Shown: piece after piece, positions 44,601 to 51,975 of the stretch
Layout: each line of letters opens with the position of its first letter
Numbering within the stretch: the first letter of the stretch is position 1
Source: Pedobacter sp. BS3
GTDB taxonomy: Bacteria > Bacteroidota > Bacteroidia > Sphingobacteriales > Sphingobacteriaceae
Direction: 5' to 3'
Assembly: GCF_008274585.1 (NCBI RefSeq)
Contig: NZ_VTRT01000005.1
Location: 124,001-188,000, forward strand
DNA: 64,000 bases
The notes under the pieces: generated by a model
What the model was told of the DNA's origin: nothing
Databases searched by the model: none
What the model saw: the letters and a program-made list of their open reading frames with translations, nothing else
Translations under genes and position numbers: made by a program

Positions 44601-44848
44601 TTATAAATATCCGGCTAAACGAAAAAATCCCGCTGAAACAGGCTATCATCGAAGCAGGGGCGGTGCGTACCACGCCGATCTTACTTACGGCCGGTGCAGT
44701 AGCTTTGGGGGCTGTGATCATATTGTTCGACCCGATTTTCCAGGGACTGGCCATTTCGCTGATAGGAGGAACGGTGACTTCCACTTTCCTCACCCTGTTG
44801 GTGGTGCCGCTGCTGTATTTCAGGATGAAACGTAATACAATCAACTAA
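41651..44848 (+). CDS. RND-family efflux permease
   Basis: The 1065-aa product has the RND architecture: TM1 (about 17-33), a large periplasmic porter domain, a central membrane bundle with the proton-relay helix ALVFITGIVVDDSIIIAENMHRH (about 412-434), a second porter/docking domain, and a C-terminal bundle including SMIGFIALAGVMVRNSVLLVDFINIRL. PREEEPQIEVPMADI near residue 38 is typical of a HAE1-like/undefined branch rather than CusA; the heavy-metal methionine set is not evident. Substrate class is unresolved. It is followed closely by a PII-like gene and small redox proteins. Confidence 0.92.
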   Translation: MKEGIAGKIAKGFIQSKLTILLMVVLLLIGGYATMLIPREEEPQIEVPMADIFLGFPGAGPKEVESKVTAPLEKIVSNIKGVEYVYSTTMKGQAMLIVQFYVGEDVERSLVKLYNEIMKNMDKMPQGVTMPLIKSRSIDDVPVLGLTLWSEHYDDYTLKQLGEELKDEIKKIPDVAEVNVLGGRSREVKVVLNKEKMAANQVDFLTIQNSIRGSSTQMTSGNFFKNDTTFSVETGSFLSSAEEIAGLVIGTNGQQPVYLRQVARITDGPADAKQYVTFGYALGEPENARKFRSQYPAVTLSVAKKPGADAMKLSMQIVHKVEHLKNKIIPADVHITTTRNYGETASEKVSELLFHLFVAIVVVTLFVMMAMGWRGGLVVFLSVPVTFALTLLSYYLMDYTLNRITLFALVFITGIVVDDSIIIAENMHRHFKMRRLPFKQAAIYAINEVGNPTILATFTVIAAVLPMAFVSGLMGPYMSPMPIGASIAMMLSLVVALTLTPYLGYIFLREKAKRNEAQQEPLQLEQMRVYKLYYRFINPLLNSRKKRWAFMLSLAVVLLGSVALFYTKTVAVKMLPFDNKNEFQVVIDMPEGTTLERTAALTSEIGQYLSRQEVVRNYQGYAGTAGPISFNGLVRHYDLRRGENSADIQVNLLDKKDRKLQSHDIVKQMRAAIHQIGKKYQANVKLVEIPPGPPVLSTLVAEIYGPDYDRQIAVARQVKSLITATPDVVDVDWMVEDDQPEYHFEIDKEKAMRNGVAPAQITATLYAALSGMNAGTLYQPASFSPVNINLQLSDADRSGVADLGNLKIVNQQGKTIPVSDMVTISKKVKEKSIYRKNQKRVVYILADMAGKLESPSYAMSDISERLSSLQLPAGYTLHEEYVRQPELEDNFSLKWDGEWQITYEVFRDLGIAFLVVILVIYMLIVGWFQDFKAPVIMLAAIPLSLIGIILGHWIMGAYFSATSMIGFIALAGVMVRNSVLLVDFINIRLNEKIPLKQAIIEAGAVRTTPILLTAGAVALGAVIILFDPIFQGLAISLIGGTVTSTFLTLLVVPLLYFRMKRNTIN

Positions 44849-44864
44849 TTAACACGTAAAAATT

Positions 44865-45179
44865 ATGGACATGAAATTATTAATCGTTACCAGCATCAAA
44901 GAATGCCGGGATAAGGTGGCAGATATTTTCAAAGAAACAGATATACAGGTGTTCAGCGTTTCAGAGATAGCCGGCTTTAAGGAAGGCTCGCCTGTCAGCC
45001 TTACCCACAACTGGTTCGGAAGCAGCGGCGATTCGTATGATTCCATTATGCTTTTCAGCTTCACCGAGAAAGAAAAAGCTGAAAAAGCGCTGGAATTAAT
45101 TATAGCATATAATCAAAGTGCGGATACCGGTTTCCCGGTGAGAGGGTTCATCCTGCCCGTAGAACGATCTGGTTATTAA
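44865..45179 (+). CDS. Small PII-like (ferredoxin-fold) protein next to RND pump
   Basis: The 104-aa product predicts beta-alpha-beta-beta-alpha-beta: KLLIVTS, a helix (CRDKVADIFKET), IQVFSVSEIAGF, YDSIMLFSFTEKEKAEKALELIIAYN, and FPVRGFILPVERS. This order, size and its place 16 bp after an RND gene match the stand-alone PII-like/DUF3240-type proteins described beside metal or drug efflux pumps. There is no signal peptide, so it is cytoplasmic and might sense a ligand and modulate the pump. Similarity is at the fold-pattern level only; homology is inferred. Confidence 0.5.
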   Translation: MDMKLLIVTSIKECRDKVADIFKETDIQVFSVSEIAGFKEGSPVSLTHNWFGSSGDSYDSIMLFSFTEKEKAEKALELIIAYNQSADTGFPVRGFILPVERSGY

Positions 45180-45222
45180 AAAAACGCAATCCATAATTTT
45201 AATCATTAAAAAATAATTTATC

Positions 45223-45426
45223 ATGAGAGAAAGAATTGTACGAACCGTTGCCGGTTCCATGGTGCTGCTGAGTGTGCTCATGTCGCAGCTTCATAGCAGC
45301 AACTGGCTGTGGCTTACGGCATTTGTAGGATTTAACCTGTTGCAATCGTCAATAACCAGGTTTTGCCCTTTGGAGTGGGGGCTTAAAAAGTTCGGGGTTG
45401 AATCCGGCGAAGGAAAATGCTATTAG
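45223..45426 (+). CDS. DUF2892 (YgaP-like) inner-membrane protein
   Basis: The 67-aa product has two hydrophobic segments (about 8-20 and 28-40) and the family-typical end FNLLQSSITRFCPLEWGLKKFGV. DUF2892 domains occur alone or fused to rhodanese, as in E. coli YgaP, where they form the membrane anchor of a sulfurtransferase. A rhodanese gene lies 3 kb downstream. Function is inferred to be sulfur-related. It is co-directional with its neighbours, 43 bp after the PII-like gene. Confidence 0.8.
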   Translation: MRERIVRTVAGSMVLLSVLMSQLHSSNWLWLTAFVGFNLLQSSITRFCPLEWGLKKFGVESGEGKCY

Positions 45427-45554
45427 GCGTTTTTAGAGATGCAGTTAAAACCGTCCGGCAGTAAACCTCATGATTTTTCGGATAGGAGCAACGAGGTATT
45501 TAAATAAAAGATATTTTTGTCTTTTATTTGAGCAAAGATATCGATTCCATACTC

Positions 45555-46802
45555 ATGAAGAATAGAAAGGTAGAGCTGCTATCTCCCGCTGGTTCCTTTG
45601 AATGTTTGCAGGCGGCAATAAACGCCGGCGCCGATGCCATTTATTTTGGTGTGGAACAGTTGAATATGCGTGCAAAATCGGTCAATTCCTTTTCCGTACA
45701 GGATATAAAAGAGATCAGCTCCAGCTGCAAAGCCAGCGGAATTAAATCATATATCACGTTAAATACCGTGATGTACGACCACGATATGCAGCTTATGCAG
45801 CTTATCCTGAAGGAGGTGAAGAAACAGCAGATCGATGCGGTTATTGCGGCAGACTTTGCGGTAATCAACTATTGCAACCGGCTGAACATTCCCTTACACA
45901 TTTCTACGCAGGCCAATGTCAGCAATATAGAATCGGTTCAGTTCTTTTCCGGTTCTTCCGATTTGATTGTCCTGGCCCGGGAGCTCACGCTAAGGCAGAT
46001 AGCCGGTATCTGCAAAGAAATTAAAAGAAGGAAAATAAAAGGGGTATCTGGCGAGCTGATGAAAATTGAGGTGTTTGTGCATGGCGCTTTGTGTATGGCT
46101 GTTTCGGGTAAATGTTACCTGAGCCTGCATTCGCAAAATTCTTCGGCCAACCGGGGCGCCTGTGCGCAGGAATGCCGTCATCCCTATAAAGTTACCAGCC
46201 TGGAGACCAACCAGGAGTTAATTGTTGATAATGAATACATTATGTCGCCAAAAGACCTGTGTACCATTGGTGTGCTGGATCAGTTGGTTGAGAGCGGGGC
46301 TGATGTTTTCAAGATAGAAGGCAGAAGTAAAGGGCCTGATTATGTGTTTACCGTAACGCAATGCTATCGCGAGGCAATAGATGCCATTGCCGAAAATACC
46401 TATACCCCCGAAAAAGTGGAAGACTGGATGAAAAGGCTTTCTACCGTTTATAACCGTGGGTTCTGGGAAGGATATTACCTGGGTCATAAGCTGGGCGAAT
46501 GGACACGGACGCCCGGCTCCATTGCTTCGGAAAAAAAAGTGTATATAGGTAGGGGAAGCAGGTATTATCCTAAAATTAAGGTAGGGGAATTCCTGCTGGA
46601 ATCGGGAAGCATTAAACCCGGCGATACATTAATGATAACAGGTCCTAAGATCGGTGTGGCTAAAGAAAAGATAGAAGCGTTGATAGTGAACGGTTTGAAA
46701 AGCGAAGTAGCGGCAAAGGGCGATAGAATTACCTTTCCTGTAGGGATAAAGATTTCTCCCGGCGATAAGCTGTATAAGATCATACAAACCAACGATGCCT
46801 AA
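45555..46802 (+). CDS. U32-family peptidase-like Fe-S protein
   Basis: I place the start at ATG 45555 (MKNRKVELLSPAGSFE), the family-typical beginning; a TTG nine codons upstream is less likely. The 415-aa product has the U32 signature with four cysteines: HGALCMAVSGKCYLS and NRGACAQECRHPY (about 181-220), expected to hold a 4Fe-4S cluster. U32 proteins include the RNA hydroxylases RlhA and TrhP and the ubiquinone hydroxylation factors UbiU/UbiV; few are proven peptidases. The gene overlaps a ferredoxin gene by 8 bp, which suggests an electron or cluster donor. The exact reaction is not assignable. Confidence 0.88.
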   Translation: MKNRKVELLSPAGSFECLQAAINAGADAIYFGVEQLNMRAKSVNSFSVQDIKEISSSCKASGIKSYITLNTVMYDHDMQLMQLILKEVKKQQIDAVIAADFAVINYCNRLNIPLHISTQANVSNIESVQFFSGSSDLIVLARELTLRQIAGICKEIKRRKIKGVSGELMKIEVFVHGALCMAVSGKCYLSLHSQNSSANRGACAQECRHPYKVTSLETNQELIVDNEYIMSPKDLCTIGVLDQLVESGADVFKIEGRSKGPDYVFTVTQCYREAIDAIAENTYTPEKVEDWMKRLSTVYNRGFWEGYYLGHKLGEWTRTPGSIASEKKVYIGRGSRYYPKIKVGEFLLESGSIKPGDTLMITGPKIGVAKEKIEALIVNGLKSEVAAKGDRITFPVGIKISPGDKLYKIIQTNDA

Positions 46803-47016
46803 AATCATCCATTACCGGAAAAAGTGTATTGGCTGTGGTATTTGTGTAGAATTACAGCCGGAATTGTGGCGCATGTCAAAGAAAGACGGCAAGGCAACCC
46901 TGCTGCAGTCTGTTGCGAGAAAAGATCTATTTGTATTGCCTGTCCGCGATGAGCAGTTTCAAAATAGTATAAAAGTGGCAGAAGCGTGTCCCGTAAAGGT
47001 TATCCAGGTCAGATAG
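46795..47016 (+). CDS. Single-cluster ferredoxin
   Basis: The 73-aa product has CIGCGIC (cysteines at 11, 14 and 17) and a distant CP pair in EACPVKVIQV (about 65), the layout of a monocluster 4Fe-4S ferredoxin of the Fdx/YfhL-like size class. It is cytoplasmic. The 8-bp overlap with the U32 gene implies translational coupling and a functional partnership. Family secure; redox partner inferred. Confidence 0.85.
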   Translation: MPKIIHYRKKCIGCGICVELQPELWRMSKKDGKATLLQSVARKDLFVLPVRDEQFQNSIKVAEACPVKVIQVR

Positions 47017-47171
47017 CATCCGGATGTTACTTGAAATTTTTTGCCGGGGGCTGTTCGCCGGCAGGTTCGTTATCCTGACGGGTATTAGCTAAAAGCCTGA
47101 CCCCGGTTATCCCAAAAATCAGCCTGGGGCGTGAACTTGCAAAAGAGCTATTTTAAAATAGTCGGCAGGTT

Positions 47172-47363
47172 ATTTTTCCTTATGTAACATTTGTATCCAA
47201 AACTATGCTTTTATAAAGGGAGCTTTGGGCAGTAATGATATTATCCACTTAAAACAGAAAGACATGAGCTATTATTTTTCAAAGATGGTTACCGGTGATT
47301 TCGATGCCGCCATCGCGAAAGTAACAGAGGAGCTGAAGAAAGAAGGCTTCGGGATACTGACAA
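47172..47363 (+). repeat. Duplicated promoter region and DUF302 5' end, copy B
   Basis: Counterpart of 38871-39062. TAACATTTG at 47185-47193 is a -7-like box (TA-nnn-TTTG), and the conserved AAAACTATGCTTTTATAAAG follows it, so the copied unit includes the promoter and leader. This copy keeps the complete DUF302 gene and is likely the ancestral one. Confidence 0.75.
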
Positions 47364-47650
47364 CGATTGATGTTCAGGAAACCCTAAAGAAGAAATTGGA
47401 TGTTGAGTTCAGGAAGTATAAAATACTTGGCGCCTGCAACCCGCATTTTGCGCATCAGGCGCTATCAGAAGAACCGTTCATCGGCACCATGCTTCCCTGC
47501 AATGTCATTGTTCAGCAGCATGAAAATGGCCAGGTAGAAGTTTCTGCCATAGACCCCGTAGCCTCTATGATGGCCGTGCAGAATGAAAAGTTAGGCGAAG
47601 TGGCCAACGAGGTCAGGAAAAAGCTTGAGAATGTGATTGCTAATGTTTAA
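47264..47650 (+). CDS. DUF302 domain protein
   Basis: Start set at ATG 47264 (MSYYFSK); the TTG at 47225 lies in the duplicated leader. The 128-aa product is one DUF302 domain: FDAAIAKVTEELKKEGFGIL, KILGACNPHFAHQALSEEP (about 55-73) and LPCNVIVQQHENGQVEVSAIDP. DUF302 proteins are small alpha/beta proteins of unknown biochemical role, often near sulfur, redox or metal genes. It begins a run DUF302 - OsmC - DUF6132 - rhodanese with short gaps. Family secure, function unknown. Confidence 0.9.
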   Translation: MSYYFSKMVTGDFDAAIAKVTEELKKEGFGILTTIDVQETLKKKLDVEFRKYKILGACNPHFAHQALSEEPFIGTMLPCNVIVQQHENGQVEVSAIDPVASMMAVQNEKLGEVANEVRKKLENVIANV

Positions 47651-47684
47651 CAGCTGTAATTTTTAAAATTCAATACGATAAAAT

Positions 47685-48149
47685 ATGGTACATGAAGTTG
47701 ATGTTCAATGGATGGGTAACATGCAGTTTAACGCGTTGGTAAACGGGCATGTGGTAGTAATGGACGGGCCGGAAAGGGCAGGAGGGGAAGACCTGGGGCC
47801 AATTCCCAAACCTCTTGTATTAACGGCTCTTGCCGGCTGCACCGGAATGGATGTTGCCGCGATACTGAGAAAAGCCGGTAAAAAAGTAAATGACCTGAAT
47901 ATAAAAGTGGCCGGCGAAATCAGCAGCAGGGTCCCCATTGAATACATCGCCGTGCACGTGGTTTATGAGTTTACTGGTGCAGATGAAAATAAAGAGTACG
48001 CGTTAAAAGCGGTCACCGATTCGCAGGAAAAATATTGCGGCGTAAGCAGCATGCTGAAAAAAGCCCTGCCTGTTACCTGGGAGGTTAACTATAACGGGAT
48101 GCAGATTTTCAATAACAGGAAAGCAGAAGTTGCAGCATTAAATTCGTGA
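47685..48149 (+). CDS. OsmC/Ohr-family protein
   Basis: The 154-aa product has the two redox cysteines of the OsmC fold, LAGCTGMD (about Cys46) and QEKYCGVSSML (about Cys127). OsmC/Ohr proteins reduce organic hydroperoxides, and some act on reactive sulfur species. No signal peptide. It ends in a 4-bp overlap with the next gene (GTGA), indicating one transcript with DUF6132 and rhodanese. Confidence 0.88.
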   Translation: MVHEVDVQWMGNMQFNALVNGHVVVMDGPERAGGEDLGPIPKPLVLTALAGCTGMDVAAILRKAGKKVNDLNIKVAGEISSRVPIEYIAVHVVYEFTGADENKEYALKAVTDSQEKYCGVSSMLKKALPVTWEVNYNGMQIFNNRKAEVAALNS

Positions 48150-48379
48150 AAAGAAAACCTGTCAGGAGGCTGTTGGAAATGATAGCTGCCCATAAGCTGC
48201 TGGTTGCCGGCGTAATTACCGGGGCCATTGGCGGCTACCTGTACTATTATTTTATCGGGTGCAGTTCTGCAACCTGCGCCATTACTTCCAGACCCGTAAA
48301 CAGCGCTTTATACGGCGCCTTATTGGGCGCCTTATTTTTCAACGCTTTTAAAAAAGAAAATAAAGAAACTTTAGAGTAA
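48146..48379 (+). CDS. DUF6132-type small membrane protein
   Basis: GTG start overlapping the OsmC stop. The 77-aa product has two membrane segments (about 17-36 and 50-66) separated by a Cys-containing turn (IGCSSATCAITSRP) that matches the DUF6132 pattern as I remember it. The paired cysteines could face the periplasm or bind sulfur or metal. It ends in a 1-bp overlap with the rhodanese gene. The role is inferred from context. Confidence 0.7.
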   Translation: MKRKPVRRLLEMIAAHKLLVAGVITGAIGGYLYYYFIGCSSATCAITSRPVNSALYGALLGALFFNAFKKENKETLE

Positions 48380-48693
48380 TGATACAGATACTAAAGAGAA
48401 TATTAGGAATAGGCCCTGAAACAGACTACGGTCAGTTGATAGAACAGGGAGCAATTTTACTGGATGTTCGCAGCAGGGCGGAATTTTCGGCCGGGCATAT
48501 TAAAAATGCAATGAACATCCCGGTAGATGAATTGAGCGCTAATTTATCAAAGCTTAACGATAAGGATAAATGTATTATCTGTTGCTGTGCGTCGGGAATG
48601 AGAAGCGGCACAGCTAAAAGGATACTGGAATCAAAAGGATATAAGGCCGTTTATAATGGCGGAAGCTGGACAAGGCTGCAAAATAAGTTATAG
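48379..48693 (+). CDS. Single-domain rhodanese-like sulfurtransferase
   Basis: The 104-aa product has the rhodanese core: ILLDVRSRAEFSAGHIKNAMNIP (about 27-49) and active-site loop CIICCCASGMRSGTAKRIL, with three adjacent cysteines before the SGMRS loop; the catalytic Cys should be the one two before Ser (CASGMRS). Cytoplasmic. Such PspE/GlpE-like proteins carry sulfane sulfur. It overlaps the DUF6132 gene by one base. The extra cysteines in the loop are unusual. Confidence 0.88.
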   Translation: MIQILKRILGIGPETDYGQLIEQGAILLDVRSRAEFSAGHIKNAMNIPVDELSANLSKLNDKDKCIICCCASGMRSGTAKRILESKGYKAVYNGGSWTRLQNKL

Positions 48694-48725
48694 CAGTTTT
48701 AGTTTCAGGTTAAAAGGAGTGAAGT

Positions 48726-48962
48726 ATGGCTACTATCAGACAAATTTTATTTACCGGCTGGAATTTTATGCGCTGGCTTCGCCTGGGAGCCGGCATTTTT
48801 TTCGCGGTGGAGGCATTGAAAACTCATGATAAGCTTTTCGGCTTTGCCGCTGCATTTTTTCTGTTTACGGCACATTTCAACACCGGATGCTGCGGCCCGG
48901 CAGGATGCGCTGTTCCCGGCAGGAAGATCAGGGAAGAAAAAATGAAGGATGATCCTGTTTAG
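48726..48962 (+). CDS. Small membrane protein with CC motif
   Basis: The 78-aa product has one or two hydrophobic segments (about 17-58) and a Cys-rich end NTGCCGPAGCAVPG, resembling short proteins often seen beside rhodanese genes in Bacteroidota. No named family is assigned. It is the last gene of the efflux/redox run, 32 bp after rhodanese. The vicinal cysteines suggest thiol or metal chemistry, by inference. Confidence 0.65.
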   Translation: MATIRQILFTGWNFMRWLRLGAGIFFAVEALKTHDKLFGFAAAFFLFTAHFNTGCCGPAGCAVPGRKIREEKMKDDPV

Positions 48963-49060
48963 ATCTCATAGATGTGGTCATTGTGAATAGACGGTGAAGA
49001 CACCGCCCGTGGCCTCTGCCGGTGGAGAGACCAGCAGCAGTGATCATAGCACAATTACTG

Positions 49061-49870
49061 CTAACGTTTATGACGGAAAAGCTTAATAAGCTCCAGGCCG
49101 GTAAAAACGAAGCTTGAAATGATAACGGTTGCGATGAACTCCTTTGCAGAAAGTGCATCGGTATGGAATGTAGCGCTTAAAAAAGGAACGTAAATAATGC
49201 TTAACTGTAAACAAACGGTGAGCAGAACGGCTCCAAGTAAATATAAATTGGTCAGTATCCCTTTTTTAATGAGCAGCTCTTTTTCGCTCCGTATGGCTAA
49301 AACCTGCCACAACTGGCTGAAACATAATATATTAAAAACCATGGTCTGCCAGTGTTGAATGCCATTGTTTAGCAGCATATACTGGCTGCCGGAAGTAAGC
49401 AGGCCAATAAAAAGGCCTGTTAATACTATTTTTAAGCCCAGGTTATGGCTAAAAAAGCCGCTGCCATATTGATGTGGCGGCTGTTTCATGATATTGTTTT
49501 CTTCCGGTTCGGTGGCCAGGGCTAAAGCCGGCAGTCCGTCTGTAACAAGATTTATCCATAAAATGTGAACAGGCAGTAATACCATAGGCATGCCGGTAAC
49601 AGGCGCTAAAAAGATAGTGAACAGCTCCGCTATGCTTCCCGTTATAATGTACTGAACAAATTTCCGGATGTTTGTATAAATGCGCCTGCCCTGCCTGATT
49701 GCGTTAATAATAGTGGCATAATTATCGTCAAGAAGCACTATATGAGCGGCCTCCCGGGTTACATCGGTGCCGGTTATACCCATAGCAACGCCGATATTTG
49801 CCATTTTAACCGAGGGGGCATCATTAACACCATCGCCTGTCATGGCTACAAAATGCTCTTTCTTTTGCAG
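49061..49870 (-). pseudogene. 3' remnant of a P-type (P2A-like) cation ATPase
   Basis: From about base 49870 leftward the frame reads LQKKEHFVAMTGDGVNDAPSVKMA, the hinge motif of P-type ATPases, then the C-terminal membrane helices with LPVHILWINLVTDGLPALALATEPEE, typical of Ca2+-type pumps. The N-terminal ~two thirds (actuator domain, DKTGT phosphorylation site, nucleotide domain) is absent. Upstream of 49870 the sequence belongs to an FAH gene on the other strand. Without the phosphorylation site it cannot pump. Confidence 0.85.
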
Positions 49871-50607
49871 GTAATGGCCTTGCCAACCTTGCCGGTTTCG
49901 TATCGGACAACCTAAGCTCATTGCCGGAGGTTGGCGAAGATGTGCGCTTCGGCCCGCCTGTGTACAGGCCCGGTAAAATAATCTGCATTGGCCTGAATTT
50001 CCGGGATCATGCCATAGAAACCGGAGCCCCGATCCCACAGGAGCCTATCATATTTTTTAAAGCAACGTCAGCGATCTGCGGCCCTAACGACGATGTTATT
50101 ATTCCCAAAAACAGCGTAAAAACAGACTGGGAAGTAGAACTTGCCGTGGTGATCGGCAAAAAGGCATCGTACATAGAAGAAAGCCAGGCCAGCGAATATA
50201 TTGCAGGGTATATGCTGCATAATGATTACAGTGAACGCGAATTCCAGATAGAACGGGGCGGGCAATGGGTAAAAGGCAAAAGCTGCGATACCTTTGCGCC
50301 CCTGGGCCCATACCTGGTAACTCCGGATGAAGCCGGAGACGTTAACAATCTGAATATGTGGCTTAAAGTAAACGGACAAATGATGCAGGATAGTTCAACC
50401 GGCCAGATGATCTTCAAAGTGCCTTTTCTTGTTCATTACCTGAGCCAGTTTATGACACTTCATCCCGGCGATATCATTTCAACAGGTACACCGCACGGTG
50501 TTGGATTAGGCTTTAAGCCACCCGTTTATCTTAAGGCCGGCGATGTTGTTGAACTGGGTATCGAGGGTTTAGGCTCGTCGACGCAAAAGGCGGTTGCGTA
50601 CCAGTAG
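49870..50607 (+). pseudogene. 5'-truncated fumarylacetoacetate hydrolase-family gene
   Basis: FAH similarity begins near 49870 (GNGLANLAGF) and continues through GKIICIGLNFRDHA, IFFKATSAICGPND, IPKNSVKTDWEVELAVVIGKKA, HNDYSEREFQIERGGQWVKGKS and STGTPHGVGLGF to the end. About 50 N-terminal residues are missing, cut at the ATPase junction. The catalytic C-terminal domain with its acidic metal ligands is complete, and a TTG at 49921 could start a 228-aa protein, so activity is not excluded. Related enzymes hydrolyse acylpyruvates, for example in L-fucose-type catabolism. Confidence 0.75.
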
Positions 50608-50755
50608 GAGACAGGCAGGAAACTGTTGAAAAATCGTCGTTGGTGCGGGTGTGTCAAAAATATAGGCACAAGCGACACGCTTGAGTCAGCATAGGAAAAG
50701 AATGATATAGGGACACAAGGATTTTCAGTCCTTTGCTCTGACGAAATAAAGTGAT

Positions 50756-51859
50756 ATGGAATGGTATCAGTTCAATAATACCGGGCAAATAGATACGCCC
50801 GCGTTAGTGATCTATCCCGACAGGGTAATTGAAAATATTGAACGCCTAAAGCGGATGGTTTCGTCGCCTCAGTTGCTGAGGCCGCATGTAAAAACCAACA
50901 AATGTACGCAGGTAACCAGGCTGATGATTCAGCAGGGTATACACAAGTTTAAATGCGCAACCATTGCCGAGGCAGAAATGCTGGGAATGTGTGAAGCAAA
51001 GGATGCTTTGCTGGCCTATCAGCCAACATTGCAAAAATTTGAGCGGTTGCTGCATGTTGTAAAGGCTTATCCCGCAACAAGTTACTCGTGCCTGGTAGAT
51101 AACGTGGAAACCGCCGGTATGATCTCGGAGGTTTCCCTGAAAAATAGTATCCGGATGCCGGTTTTTATCGATTTAAATGCAGGTATGGGACGTACCGGTA
51201 TTCATCCCGGTAAGGCATTCGAGTTGTTTGAACAGTTAATGCAGTTGCGGGGAATTGAAGTGAAGGGTTTTCATGCGTACGACGGCCATATCAGGGATAA
51301 AGGCCTGGCAGAACGTACGGCTCATTGTAACCGTGATTTTGAGCCGGTTGAAACGTTACGCAGACAGATCAGGGATAAAGGCTATGCGTTTCCTTTGCTG
51401 ATTGCCGGGGGATCGCCAACGTTTGCTATTCATGCCGAACGGGAAAATGTGGAATGCAGTCCGGGTACATTTATTTTCTGGGATAAAGGCTATCACGATA
51501 CCATTCCGGAGCAGGAATTTTTATTTGCCGCTGTAGTGCTTACACGGGTAATCTCGCTGCCTGATGAAACAAAGATCTGCATTGACCTGGGGTATAAAGC
51601 CCTTGCATCCGAAAACGATCTGCAAAACCGGGTATATTTTCTCAACGCCCCATACCTGAAACCGTATAGTCATAGCGAAGAGCACATGGTAATTGATATA
51701 GGTAAAAAGCATACATTTTCTATTGGCGACGAGCTTTTTGCATTACCCGTACACATTTGTCCAACCGTAGCCATGTATGATGATGGCAATATCGTTACAA
51801 ACAGGCAGTGTAAAACACAATGGAAAATTGAAGCACGGGGAAGAAAGATCACTATTTAA
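50756..51859 (+). CDS. D-threonine aldolase-like PLP enzyme (alanine racemase N-terminal fold)
   Basis: The 367-aa product has the PLP-lysine region LRPHVKTNKCTQVTRLM (Lys about 47), VFIDLNAGMGRTGIHPG (about 139-155), GFHAYDGHIRD (about 175-185), LLIAGGSPTFAIHA, and the C-terminal metal-site sequence EEHMVIDI...LPVHICPTVAMYD with the His/Cys ligands of D-threonine aldolases. These enzymes split D-3-hydroxy-amino acids to glycine and aldehyde. It follows the truncated FAH gene by 148 bp in the same direction, possibly one catabolic unit. Confidence 0.85.
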   Translation: MEWYQFNNTGQIDTPALVIYPDRVIENIERLKRMVSSPQLLRPHVKTNKCTQVTRLMIQQGIHKFKCATIAEAEMLGMCEAKDALLAYQPTLQKFERLLHVVKAYPATSYSCLVDNVETAGMISEVSLKNSIRMPVFIDLNAGMGRTGIHPGKAFELFEQLMQLRGIEVKGFHAYDGHIRDKGLAERTAHCNRDFEPVETLRRQIRDKGYAFPLLIAGGSPTFAIHAERENVECSPGTFIFWDKGYHDTIPEQEFLFAAVVLTRVISLPDETKICIDLGYKALASENDLQNRVYFLNAPYLKPYSHSEEHMVIDIGKKHTFSIGDELFALPVHICPTVAMYDDGNIVTNRQCKTQWKIEARGRKITI

Positions 51860-51975
51860 GACATTGCACAATCCATTATAACTGCAATGTATAAGCTATG
51901 CCGGTCATGGTCATATTGTTCGACTCATGAAGCCGCTTGCTTGAGGGTATAATGAGCATTTCTGCAGGCGGTGAT

